6,381 bases of DNA from an uncultured bacterium. Lineage in GTDB: Bacteria > Bacillota > Clostridia > Lachnospirales > Lachnospiraceae. Below, one piece after another: positions 1 to 5,795 of this stretch. The notes under the pieces are model-generated. The model was not told the DNA's origin and did not search any database. It was given only the letters and a program-made list of their open reading frames with translations. The stretch is from the NCBI GenBank assembly GCA_947088515.1, contig CAMUHA010000190.1, positions 1-6,381 on the forward strand. The letters run 5' to 3'. The translations under genes and the position numbers were made by a program. Numbering within the stretch: position 1 is the first letter of the stretch; every line of letters starts with the position of its first letter.

Positions 1-832
1 TTTCACCTGTTTTTACATTCATTATGATACATCCCACATTTTCTGCTCCATTACCCTTATGATAGTTATCCCTGTACTGCTCATCGAATTTTTTTAGATG
101 TTTTTCTACAATACTCTGGATGTTTATATCAATGGTGGTTACTATACTGTTTCCATCCTCTGCGGGTATGGTTGTGCGCTCCAGATTGGAATCATCATTT
201 AAGTACCCATACTCTCTCCCATAAGTACCTGAAAGCACATCATTATAATACTCTTCCAGCCCAAAAGAACCCACATTATCGCTGGTGGTAAATCCAACTA
301 CATCACAAGCAAGGGAATTTCCCGGATAAATCCGTTTATACTCCTCTTCAAACCAAATCCCTTTAATCAGAGAGTCTTCTTCATTCTGCAATGCAATAAA
401 CTTTGATATCTGTTCGTATTCCAGACGCTTTGCTAACACCTTGTACCGGGAAGTCTCTCCCATTTTGGCTATATAATCACGAACCTCACCAGTATCTATC
501 CCCAGCTCGCTTTTAAGAGCTCTAAGCGTAGGCTCAAGATATTCTTCTTTTTCTGATATAGCCACCGCATCCAAAATTACATTGTAGACTTTTTCGCTGG
601 CGGCAAGCACACTTCCATTTGCATCTAATATGGCTCCTCTTTTATACGGAAGCGTTCTGCTGTCGTACTTTTGCTGGGACAAAACCTGCTTTTTGTACTT
701 CTCCCCATCATCCCTGGTAATGGCATACAAACGATAGGATAATCCAGCGAAAGAAAGTATCATTGCAAGAAACATTACAATAAGCTTCTTCTGCATTTTA
801 ATTGTAAATCTGTTATTCTTCTTTCTCCTCAA
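1..832 (-). CDS. Class B penicillin-binding protein (FtsI/SpoVD family), N-terminal part
   Basis: Peptidoglycan D,D-transpeptidase that cross-links wall peptides on the outer face of the membrane, for division (FtsI/PBP2x type) or for the spore cortex (SpoVD type). The reading frame is open from a TTG at 832 to the window edge, giving 277 residues. A basic cytoplasmic tail (about 1-16, RRKKNNRFTIKMQKK) is followed by one membrane segment (about 17-36). The PBP dimerisation domain comes next, with RGAILD near 65-70, YPGNSLACDVVGF near 169-181 and GREYGYLNDD near 205-214. The transpeptidase domain starts near 230 (VTTIDINIQ); its catalytic Ser lies outside the window. I chose the TTG start because AGGTGA lies 4 nt upstream and the basic tail is usual in Lachnospiraceae homologues. 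The first ATG (796) has no ribosome binding site at normal distance. The gene follows ftsL by 18 nt, so it is cotranscribed. The division and sporulation paralogues cannot be told apart without the C-terminus, where PASTA domains would help. Confidence 0.93.
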   Translation of the reverse strand, partial: MRRKKNNRFTIKMQKKLIVMFLAMILSFAGLSYRLYAITRDDGEKYKKQVLSQQKYDSRTLPYKRGAILDANGSVLAASEKVYNVILDAVAISEKEEYLEPTLRALKSELGIDTGEVRDYIAKMGETSRYKVLAKRLEYEQISKFIALQNEEDSLIKGIWFEEEYKRIYPGNSLACDVVGFTTSDNVGSFGLEEYYNDVLSGTYGREYGYLNDDSNLERTTIPAEDGNSIVTTIDINIQSIVEKHLKKFDEQYRDNYHKGNGAENVGCIIMNVKTGE

Positions 833-836
833 AACG

Positions 837-842
837 TCACCT
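837..842 (-). promoter_or_regulatory. Ribosome binding site deciding the PBP TTG start
   Basis: AGGTGA lies 4 nt before TTG at 832-830, just after the ftsL stop. A GAGGAG further on (830-825) has no ATG, GTG or TTG at suitable distance; the first ATG is 28 nt beyond it. The TTG is therefore the best-supported start, although the spacing is a little short. Confidence 0.55.
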
Positions 843-850
843 GCTTACAC

Positions 851-1327
851 TTAATCCGGAATTTTTCCTGTCTGTCTGACATAATCGCTGCCTTCTCCAT
901 TGAATGTTATTATCTGTCCTTCTTCTGCATACTGCATTCCTAGCTCCTGAATAGCAACTCTCTTTACCTCCTCCAGGTCTACATTGCTTGTTATTCTGCT
1001 GTAATTTTCATCATTATCCAGCTTAAGCTCATTTAACTGACTTTCCAGTGATGCAATCCGCTTAATGCTGTTTGTAATATCCGACTGCAGCATCAGATAC
1101 CAGGTAAGAATAATTCCTGCCGCCACCATAGCCACTGCCATAGACAAAACGGAAGCAACATTCATATGCTTTGCCCGTTCTCTGTTTTTACGGGTTCTAT
1201 TGCTTACCCGCTTTACAGGTTCTTCTCTTTCATAGGGAGCTGTCTGCAGTTTTCTGGCCGTATTTCCCTGCACGTAAACACTTTTTCCATATGCAGTTTT
1301 TCTCTTGTTGCCTGTGTTTACTGCCAT
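851..1327 (-). CDS. ftsL: Cell division protein FtsL/DivIC-like
   Basis: Small bitopic septal protein; family members join DivIC/FtsB and DivIB/FtsQ to activate the division-specific FtsW-PBP synthase. It has 158 residues. The cytoplasmic tail (1-54) is long, basic and low in complexity (about 15 Lys and Arg). One membrane segment follows (about 55-80, from MNVASVLSMAVAMV to TWYLML). Then come a short coiled coil (about 81-108, with IASLESQLNELKLDNDE) and a typical end (DLEEVKRVAIQELGM near 117-131, then YAEEGQIITF). The start ATG has AAGGAG 7 nt upstream (1340-1335). It sits between rsmH (113 nt upstream) and the PBP (18 nt downstream), the usual place of ftsL in the dcw cluster. Sequence conservation in this family is very low, so the name rests on topology plus position. 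A DivIC/FtsB-type label would fit the sequence almost as well. Confidence 0.85.
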   Translation of the reverse strand: MAVNTGNKRKTAYGKSVYVQGNTARKLQTAPYEREEPVKRVSNRTRKNRERAKHMNVASVLSMAVAMVAAGIILTWYLMLQSDITNSIKRIASLESQLNELKLDNDENYSRITSNVDLEEVKRVAIQELGMQYAEEGQIITFNGEGSDYVRQTGKIPD

Positions 1328-1400
1328 AGTGACTCTCCTTAACTTAATCTATACCCCTGCCATGCCACAAAAGGGCCGCATTGGAACCATACAAACATAT

Positions 1401-1431
1401 CCTCGCGGCTCTTGTTCCAGACACCGCGAGG
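1401..1431 (-). other. Intercistronic hairpin between rsmH and ftsL
   Basis: A perfect 8-bp GC-rich inverted repeat, CCTCGCGG and CCGCGAGG, with a 15-nt loop, begins about 10 nt after the rsmH stop codon. No T run follows, so it does not look like an intrinsic terminator. It may stabilise the upstream message or mark a processing site. The loop contains TGGAAC, complementary to GTTCCA further downstream (about 1383-1388), which could give a pseudoknot or an alternative fold. Confidence 0.5.
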
Positions 1432-1440
1432 GTAATGCTC

Positions 1441-2376
1441 TTATGCCTTCTCAAAAATGCGGAGTTTCGCACTTTTTGATCTGGTATTACTCTTTAGTTC
1501 CTCTTCATCCGGCAAAATAGGTTTGCCGGTTATTACTTTTCCTTTGCTTACTTTATTACAGACACATACCGGAAATCCGGGCGGACAGATACAAGGGTCT
1601 GCCGCCTGCCGGAACGCCGCTTTTACAATCCGGTCTTCCAGAGAATGAAAGGTTATGACGCACAGCCTGCCTCCGGGCTTTAATAAATCAATCAGTTCAT
1701 CCAGCGATTCCTTCAACACCTCAAGCTCCCTGTTGCATTCTATCCGTATTGCCTGAAAGGTACGCTTCGATGGATGTCCGCCTCCGGCGCGCATCTTTGC
1801 CGGAATAGATACTCTGATGATTTCATTCAGCTCTCCAGTCGTTTCTATCTCCTTTTTCTGCCTTGCCATTACAATATTTCTGGCTATGTTTTTTGCAAAC
1901 TTATCCTCTCCGTAATCTCTGATAATACGAAACAGCTCTTTTTCCTCATAACCATTCACAATATCTTTTGCTGTAAAGTTCTGCCTGCGGTCCATTCTCA
2001 TGTCTAATGGCACATCAAACCGATAAGTAAATCCTCTCTCTTTCGTATCCAGTTGATAGGAAGACACACCCAAATCAAGCAGCATTCCGTCTATTTTCTC
2101 AATTCCCAGACTGGTTAATACCTCTTTGGCATTGCAGTAATTGCTTCTAATGATGGTAACTTTCCCACCAAAGACTTTCAGACGTTCTTCTGCCGCTCCA
2201 ACAGCCGCTTCATCCTGGTCAATACCTATCAGTCTTCCGCCACTTCCAAGCTTTCCGGCAATTTCTTTTGCATGTCCACCACCGCCTAAGGTTCCATCCA
2301 CATACACGCCTTCCGGCTGTATATGCAGCCCTTCAATTGTCTCCTTAAGCATTACTGATGTGTGCTCAAATGCCAT
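1441..2376 (-). CDS. rsmH: 16S rRNA (cytosine1402-N4)-methyltransferase RsmH (MraW)
   Basis: SAM-dependent methyltransferase that N4-methylates C1402 in the decoding centre of 16S rRNA; it acts in the cytoplasm on the 30S subunit. The protein has 311 residues, the usual family length. Motifs in order: GTLGGGGH (28-35, SAM-binding loop), GIDQD (51-55), LLDLGVSSYQLD (99-110), RGFTYR (114-119), PLDMRMD (123-129), HPSKRTFQAIRIECNREL (201-218) and FHSLEDRIVK (243-252). A cysteine cluster (CIC near 262-264, CVC near 271-273) sits in the C-terminal part, as is common in Firmicutes homologues. I place the start at ATG 2376. A GTG at 2382, six bases further upstream, overlaps the AAAGGAG ribosome binding site and so cannot be the start. 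The gene follows mraZ with a 13-nt gap, so the two are very probably translationally coupled, and it precedes ftsL. Confidence 0.97.
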   Translation of the reverse strand: MAFEHTSVMLKETIEGLHIQPEGVYVDGTLGGGGHAKEIAGKLGSGGRLIGIDQDEAAVGAAEERLKVFGGKVTIIRSNYCNAKEVLTSLGIEKIDGMLLDLGVSSYQLDTKERGFTYRFDVPLDMRMDRRQNFTAKDIVNGYEEKELFRIIRDYGEDKFAKNIARNIVMARQKKEIETTGELNEIIRVSIPAKMRAGGGHPSKRTFQAIRIECNRELEVLKESLDELIDLLKPGGRLCVITFHSLEDRIVKAAFRQAADPCICPPGFPVCVCNKVSKGKVITGKPILPDEEELKSNTRSKSAKLRIFEKA

Positions 2377-2381
2377 AATCA

Positions 2382-2388
2382 CTCCTTT
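2382..2388 (-). promoter_or_regulatory. Ribosome binding site deciding the rsmH start
   Basis: AAAGGAG lies 5 nt before ATG 2376-2374 and immediately after the mraZ stop (TGA at 2392-2390). It overlaps the in-frame GTG at 2382-2380, which rules out that longer start. Confidence 0.8.
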
Positions 2389-2389
2389 A

Positions 2390-2821
2390 TCAAAATCCTA
2401 TTCCCAGCTCTATCATATGTTTGGAAATCTCCTCCATATCCTGATAAGTCACAGTCCCTTCCCATCTGTCCTTACTCCAGATTTCCACCCTGCTGCCTAC
2501 ACCCACAAGCACCGCGTCTTTCGTGATGTCTGCAAATTCGCGCAGTACAGCAGGCAGGAGAATTCTTCCCTGCTTGTCCACCTCCACACTAGCTGCACCA
2601 GCTAAGAAAAAACGTGTAAATTGTCTTGCTTCTTTATCTATCACCGGCAGTTCCCGCAGCTTCTGGGCAAATGCCTGCCATTCAGGATTGTCGAACACAA
2701 ACAGACAGCCGTCCATTCCTTTCGTTACCACAAATTCATCGCCCAATACCTCGCGGAACTTGGAAGGAATGATCAGCCTGCCCTTGGCATCTATTGTATG
2801 GTTGTATTCTCCCATAAACAT
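2390..2821 (-). CDS. mraZ: Transcriptional regulator / division protein MraZ
   Basis: AbrB-fold (SpoVT-AbrB) DNA-binding protein that forms ring-shaped oligomers and regulates its own dcw operon by binding short direct repeats upstream. The protein has 143 residues, the same as typical Firmicutes MraZ. It contains the two diagnostic half-domains with the D-x-x-G-R-x-x-x-P signature: DAKGRLIIPSKFRE (11-24) and DKQGRILLPAVLRE (82-95). It begins MFMGEYNHTI, the standard family start. I chose ATG 2821 because GGGTGA lies 5 nt upstream. A GTG three codons earlier (2830) lies within that ribosome binding site. It is the first gene of the dcw transcript, 13 nt ahead of rsmH. The array of AGTG boxes about 140-180 bp upstream is its likely operator. 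Confidence 0.97.
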   Translation of the reverse strand: MFMGEYNHTIDAKGRLIIPSKFREVLGDEFVVTKGMDGCLFVFDNPEWQAFAQKLRELPVIDKEARQFTRFFLAGAASVEVDKQGRILLPAVLREFADITKDAVLVGVGSRVEIWSKDRWEGTVTYQDMEEISKHMIELGIGF

Positions 2822-2826
2822 ACGCT

Positions 2827-2832
2827 TCACCC
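2827..2832 (-). promoter_or_regulatory. Ribosome binding site deciding the mraZ start
   Basis: GGGTGA lies 5 nt upstream of ATG 2821-2819. It includes the in-frame GTG at 2830, which makes that longer start unlikely. Confidence 0.55.
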
Positions 2833-2959
2833 ATTCCAGGCATCCTGCTGCGGATGGCTTATCCTGCCTTTACTCTTCCAGCGGTCCATAGTGTCAGATT
2901 CGAATATGTCACCAACATAAGCTGTAATATGTGTGGAAATAAGTTTTACTTTCCTCCAC

Positions 2960-3004
2960 CACTTTACCCCACTTAGCCATCACTTTCTACCACTTTCCAC
3001 CACT
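2960..3004 (-). promoter_or_regulatory. Array of five AGTG boxes, probable MraZ operator
   Basis: Read on the minus strand, AGTG occurs at 3004-3001, 2994-2991, 2984-2981, 2973-2970 and 2963-2960, with steps of 10, 10, 11 and 10 bp. Several are extended to AAAGTGG or AAGTGGGG. A degenerate AAAGTA follows at 2952-2947. Direct repeats with a 10-bp step ahead of mraZ match what is known of MraZ targets: TGGG-type repeats with 5-bp spacers in E. coli and AAAGTG-type boxes in Mollicutes. All boxes lie on the same helical face, as expected for a ring-shaped oligomer. The array begins only a few bases after the proposed promoter, where bound MraZ could block transcription. The repeats are seen directly; binding by MraZ is inferred. 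Confidence 0.8.
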
Positions 3005-3013
3005 CGTAGGATT

Positions 3014-3042
3014 ATTTTAACTCAATTCAAATATCAGCGCAA
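3014..3042 (-). promoter_or_regulatory. Probable promoter of the mraZ/dcw operon
   Basis: TTGCGC (3042-3037), a 17-bp spacer and TAAAAT (3019-3014) form a housekeeping sigma-type promoter with a good -10 and a weak -35. The transcript would start near 3007, just ahead of the MraZ boxes, leaving a leader of about 185 nt before mraZ. A start downstream of the boxes cannot be excluded, but I see no better promoter there. Confidence 0.5.
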
Positions 3043-3045
3043 GCC

Positions 3046-3079
3046 AAAAAAAACGTCATGCATTGCACTGCATGACGTT
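3046..3079 (-). terminator. Intrinsic terminator after lgt
   Basis: A perfect 11-bp stem, AACGTCATGCA and TGCATGACGTT, with a 6-nt loop (GTGCAA) is followed by a run of eight T on the minus strand. It lies about 100 bp after the lgt stop and just before the mraZ promoter, so it separates the ychF-lgt transcript from the dcw transcript. It has no T run on the plus strand, so it acts in one direction. Confidence 0.88.
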
Positions 3080-3181
3080 AAGATGCCCAATTTTTTCAAT
3101 TTTTTCATATATCTTGTGTAAATCTCACTATTTAAATACCAGATATTGATTTGCCTCCCGCGAAAAATTAATAAAAGTTTT

Positions 3182-4045
3182 TTAGGAGGCGCTTTTTTCT
3201 TTTTTCTTCAATCTCACCACAATGTCACAGATTAAAGCTCCGCCAAACAATACAATGGCAAGCGCCTGGGATACAGGAACCTGTGTTCCAGGAATAAAAA
3301 GCTGGTCTGTTCTAATCCCTTCTATCCATGCTCTTCCTAGTCCATAACCACCCAAATATAAAAGAGCAATCTCACCTTCAAACTTTTTATGTTTGAAGTA
3401 CAACAGCATAAAAACTAATATTCCCAAATTCCAGAGACTTTCATATAAAAATGTGGGATGCACCTGAATATAATTAATCCCCTCTGTCATATGCGCTGCA
3501 ATGGACTCCGATATATCGCCGCTGCGCACCATCGCTTCAGGAAGTCTCATTGCAAACAGATTGTCTGTATATTCCCCAAAGACTTCTCTGTTCGTAAAGT
3601 TCCCCCACCTGCCGATAACTTGTCCCAAAATCAACCCCGTTACCCCAGTGTCAGCCATCAATAATGCGTTTTTTCCCTTAATCCGGGCAAACACGAATAA
3701 AGTGATAAAAGCCGCTATCACACCACCATAAATTGCAAGCCCGCCCTGCCGGATGTTAAAAATGCCTAAAATATTATTTTTATATTGGCGCCATGCAAAA
3801 ATTACATAGTAAATCCTTGCCCCTATAATAGAAAATATCACCGCATAAATTGAAAATTCCCAATACAAATCCGGGTCCTGTCCTGTCTTTTCTGCAACTT
3901 TTGCCGCCATCAGTATCCCGGCAATAACCCCTATGCCTATAATGACTCCATATAAGGCAATTTCAAAACCAAATATACTAAAACTTTTAGGAACATTTTT
4001 CAGATAAATGCCCATATTTGGAAACGCAATATCCATTAAATCCAT
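3182..4045 (-). CDS. lgt: Prolipoprotein diacylglyceryl transferase Lgt
   Basis: Integral membrane enzyme that moves diacylglycerol from phosphatidylglycerol onto the lipobox cysteine of prolipoproteins, the first step of lipoprotein maturation. It has 287 residues, about the family norm, and some seven hydrophobic segments (for example near 28-48, 64-84, 104-121, 205-217 and 260-277). The family signature GRWGNFTNREVFGE is at 145-158, with the arginine and asparagine that match E. coli R143 and N146 by eye. Also seen are RQGGLAIYGG (99-108), VHPTFLYESLWN (195-206) and GLGRAWIEGIRTD (235-247). At the place of E. coli H103 there is Tyr106. ATG 4045 has GGAGG 6 nt upstream. The charged tail KKKEKSAS is probably cytoplasmic. 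It follows ychF by 44 nt with no terminator between, so the two are likely cotranscribed; a strong terminator follows it. Confidence 0.97.
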   Translation of the reverse strand: MDLMDIAFPNMGIYLKNVPKSFSIFGFEIALYGVIIGIGVIAGILMAAKVAEKTGQDPDLYWEFSIYAVIFSIIGARIYYVIFAWRQYKNNILGIFNIRQGGLAIYGGVIAAFITLFVFARIKGKNALLMADTGVTGLILGQVIGRWGNFTNREVFGEYTDNLFAMRLPEAMVRSGDISESIAAHMTEGINYIQVHPTFLYESLWNLGILVFMLLYFKHKKFEGEIALLYLGGYGLGRAWIEGIRTDQLFIPGTQVPVSQALAIVLFGGALICDIVVRLKKKEKSAS

Positions 4046-4089
4046 TTCATTCCTCCGCGTATTACAGGTCCTGCAGCAATAGCTCCACT

Positions 4090-5187
4090 TTATACATTAA
4101 ACCGGAACAGGATTACATCGCCATCCTTTACCACATAATCCTTTCCTTCCATACCTACCAGTCCCTTTTCTCTTGCTGCCGCTAATGACCCTTGTTCCAG
4201 AAGGTCTTTATAATTTACAACCTCTGCCTTAATAAATCCCCTTTCAAAGTCGGTATGTATCTTTCCTGCCGCCTGGGGCGCTTTGGTCCCTAATTTAATT
4301 GTCCATGCCCTGGTCTCATCTTCCCCCGCAGTCAGAAAACTATGCAGCCCCAAAATATGGTAGCTTGCCTTAATCAGTTTCTCAAGACCTGACTCCTTAA
4401 GTCCCAAATCTTCAAGGAACATTTCCTTTTCTTCTTCGTCCAGCTCTGAAATTTCCTGTTCAATCTGTGCACAGATTACAAATACTTCGCTGCCGTTTAA
4501 TGATGCAAATTGACGCACCTGCTTTACACCTTCATTGTCTGCTCCATCATTTCCAAGGTCCTCTTCCCCCACATTTGCGGCAAAAATTACTGGCTTATAT
4601 GTCAGCAGATTGTAGGAGCCAAGAAGGGCCTGTTCATCCTCGTCTTCAGTTCTATAGCTTCTTGCAGGTTTCCCGTCCTCCAGATGCGCCTTTAACGCCT
4701 CTAAAAGAGCTGCTTCCTTTGCAAGGGTTTTATCCATCCGGGCTGCCTTTCCGGTTTTGGCAATTCTCCGCTCTAAAACTTCAAGGTCAGCAAATATCAA
4801 TTCCAAATCAATGGTTTCAATATCCCGCAAAGGATTAACACTTCCATCCACATGAACCACATTTTCGTCTTCAAAGCAGCGAATCACATGCACCACTGCA
4901 TCCACTTCCCGGATATTACTCAAAAACTGATTTCCCAGCCCTTCTCCTTTGGAGGCTCCCTTTACCAGCCCTGCAATATCCACAAACTCTATTACCGCCG
5001 GTGTAACCTTTTTGGAATGATACATATCTCCAAGAAGTTTTAACCGCTCGTCTGGCACTGCCACCACGCCTACATTTGGGTCAATGGTACAAAATGGATA
5101 ATTGGCAGATTCAGCGCCTGCCTTTGTAAGTGAGTTAAATAAGGTGCTTTTTCCTACGTTTGGCAATCCAACGATTCCTAGTTTCAT
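4090..5187 (-). CDS. ychF: Ribosome-binding P-loop NTPase YchF (OLA1 family)
   Basis: Universally conserved TRAFAC-class P-loop protein related to Obg. Studied members bind ribosomes and prefer ATP, and have been linked to stress responses; the precise role is unsettled. It has 365 residues, the full family length. Motifs: P-loop GLPNVGKST (7-15), the typical YchF segment AGAESANYPFCTIDPN (23-38), switch II DIAGLVKGASKGEGLG (70-85), and NVGE (205-208) in place of the GTP-specifying NKxD, which fits the relaxed nucleotide choice of this family. The helical insert lies around 130-185 and the TGS domain covers the C-terminus (about 280-365, ending VKDGDVILFRFNV). ATG 5187 follows AAGGAGG at a rather long 12 nt; no other start is closer. 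It heads a two-gene unit with lgt. Its upstream DNA becomes decayed integrase sequence by about 65 bp, which is odd for a housekeeping promoter. Confidence 0.97.
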   Translation of the reverse strand: MKLGIVGLPNVGKSTLFNSLTKAGAESANYPFCTIDPNVGVVAVPDERLKLLGDMYHSKKVTPAVIEFVDIAGLVKGASKGEGLGNQFLSNIREVDAVVHVIRCFEDENVVHVDGSVNPLRDIETIDLELIFADLEVLERRIAKTGKAARMDKTLAKEAALLEALKAHLEDGKPARSYRTEDEDEQALLGSYNLLTYKPVIFAANVGEEDLGNDGADNEGVKQVRQFASLNGSEVFVICAQIEQEISELDEEEKEMFLEDLGLKESGLEKLIKASYHILGLHSFLTAGEDETRAWTIKLGTKAPQAAGKIHTDFERGFIKAEVVNYKDLLEQGSLAAAREKGLVGMEGKDYVVKDGDVILFRFNV

Positions 5188-5216
5188 TTTTCTATATATC
5201 CTCCTTAAAAGCCATG

Positions 5217-5275
5217 ATTTTATTCATTTTTTGAAAAGTTCTGTCTTTTACTTGTTTTGATACTTGCATGTCCAA
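5217..5275 (-). promoter_or_regulatory. Candidate promoter region of ychF-lgt (weak)
   Basis: Two poor candidates exist. One is TTGGAC (5275-5270) with a 19-bp spacer to TAAAAG (5250-5245). The other is a TAAAAT -10 (5222-5217) without a recognisable -35. The first would use bases that belong to the integrase remnant. Neither is convincing, but a promoter must lie here or further upstream to express ychF. Confidence 0.2.
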
Positions 5276-5572
5276 GAAGTTATTGGAGCGTTTTTGGCTA
5301 CATCCCTGCTTCAATTGCACGGGCAGCAAAGGTATGCCTTATCTGTTAGCGGACATCAACATACTTCCGACCACAGGCTGGATATTCTGCACATATCGTT
5401 CCCTGTAATTGCGTCTGGCATTAGGGGCAAGCCTGTTCCCCGCTTCCGGCAACATAGCAAAATGTTTTTCATGGCGGCTGCTATCTTTGGCGCTATAGTG
5501 CGCCGAATATTTGCCGTCTTTCCTCTGGCAAATCCCCTTTCCGCATTCTCTGCCTTTTAAATTTTTACCCAA
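5253..5572 (-). pseudogene. Decayed tyrosine recombinase (phage/ICE-type integrase)
   Basis: Remnant of a site-specific recombinase that once integrated a phage or conjugative element. A TTG start at 5572 has AAGGAG about 9 nt upstream. The first 49 residues match the N-terminal arm-binding region of Clostridia integrases: LKGRECGKGICQRKDGKYSA, then LPEAGNRLA. The sequence jumps straight into the core-binding domain (PNARRNYRERYVQNIQPVVG, 50-69), so roughly 30-40 residues are missing. This frame stops at 5339. In another frame the catalytic end then appears: RHTFAARAIEAGM from about 5339, a TAG, PKTLQ, a TAA, and LLGHASIKT ending near 5253. These carry the box II arginine and the GH of the last motif. 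The catalytic tyrosine region and most of the central domain are absent. It is clearly dead. A minus-strand promoter lies upstream, and ychF begins about 65 bp downstream. Confidence 0.85.
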
Positions 5573-5631
5573 ATTATGAGCTCCTTTCATAAAACAACAG
5601 ATGCTATTTTTCATTAACCATCCTAATTTTT

Positions 5632-5681
5632 GAAAAAGAGTTCAACACGATTTTATATTATATCATGTCAAACTCTTTTTC
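5632..5681. repeat. Inverted repeat around the integrase promoter
   Basis: Arms of 16 bp (5681-5666 and 5647-5632 on the minus strand) share 14 positions, including the perfect outer 11 bp GAAAAAGAGTT and AACTCTTTTTC. They flank an 18-bp centre that holds the -10 hexamer. The layout suits an operator for a repressor of the old integrase, or an arm-type binding site. A bidirectional hairpin is also possible, since a short T run follows each arm. Confidence 0.6.
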
Positions 5682-5686
5682 ATCAA
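5657..5686 (-). promoter_or_regulatory. Probable promoter of the integrase remnant
   Basis: TTGATG (5686-5681), an 18-bp spacer and a perfect TATAAT (5662-5657) point toward the integrase remnant. Transcription would start near 5650, about 78 nt before its TTG start. A TTGACA (5671-5666) also occurs but lies too close to the TATAAT to pair with it. If active, this promoter could read through the dead integrase into ychF; I see no terminator between. Confidence 0.55.
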
Positions 5687-5692
5687 CAGTAT

Positions 5693-5775
5693 TTTGAAAA
5701 CAATTCCACTAAATGCGGGTCAAAAACTATATCACAACTTTTCCGCTAATATAGTTTTCAAATTCTCTCCGCATT
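5693..5775. repeat. Nested and competing inverted repeats
   Basis: Three paired segments share this stretch. AAAACTATAT (5723-5732) pairs perfectly with ATATAGTTTT (5749-5758). AATGCGG (5712-5718) pairs with CCGCATT (5769-5775) outside it. TTTGAAAAC (5693-5701) pairs with GTTTTCAAA (5754-5762), sharing bases with the first, so these two folds exclude each other. No gene overlaps. It lies just behind the integrase promoter and may be recombinase or regulator binding DNA of the lost element. Confidence 0.5.
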
Positions 5776-5795
5776 ACCAGTTTCCGGGTTCCTAT

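Noticed and set aside
2827..2889. A 20-codon upstream ORF in the mraZ leader (ATG at 2889, ending TGA at the mraZ ribosome binding site).
   Set aside because: No ribosome binding site precedes its ATG and the residues match nothing recognisable; overlap with the mraZ leader can be chance.
2888..2918. A second mraZ promoter downstream of the MraZ boxes (TTGGTG with TATGGA).
   Set aside because: The spacer is 19 bp and both hexamers are weak; the TTGCGC-N17-TAAAAT pair upstream is better.
2925..2940. TTATTTCCACACA as a DnaA box.
   Set aside because: It differs from TTATCCACA by an insertion and stands alone, with no cluster of boxes or origin context.
3034..3108. A 24-codon frame starting ATG AAA AAA TTG after lgt.
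   Set aside because: It runs straight through the terminator hairpin and T run and has no ribosome binding site.
3140..3200. GCCTCC and GGAGGC around the lgt stop, possible terminator or ribosome binding site.
   Set aside because: The loop is long, no T run follows, and no start codon follows the GGAGGC; the hairpin at 3046-3079 is a far better terminator.
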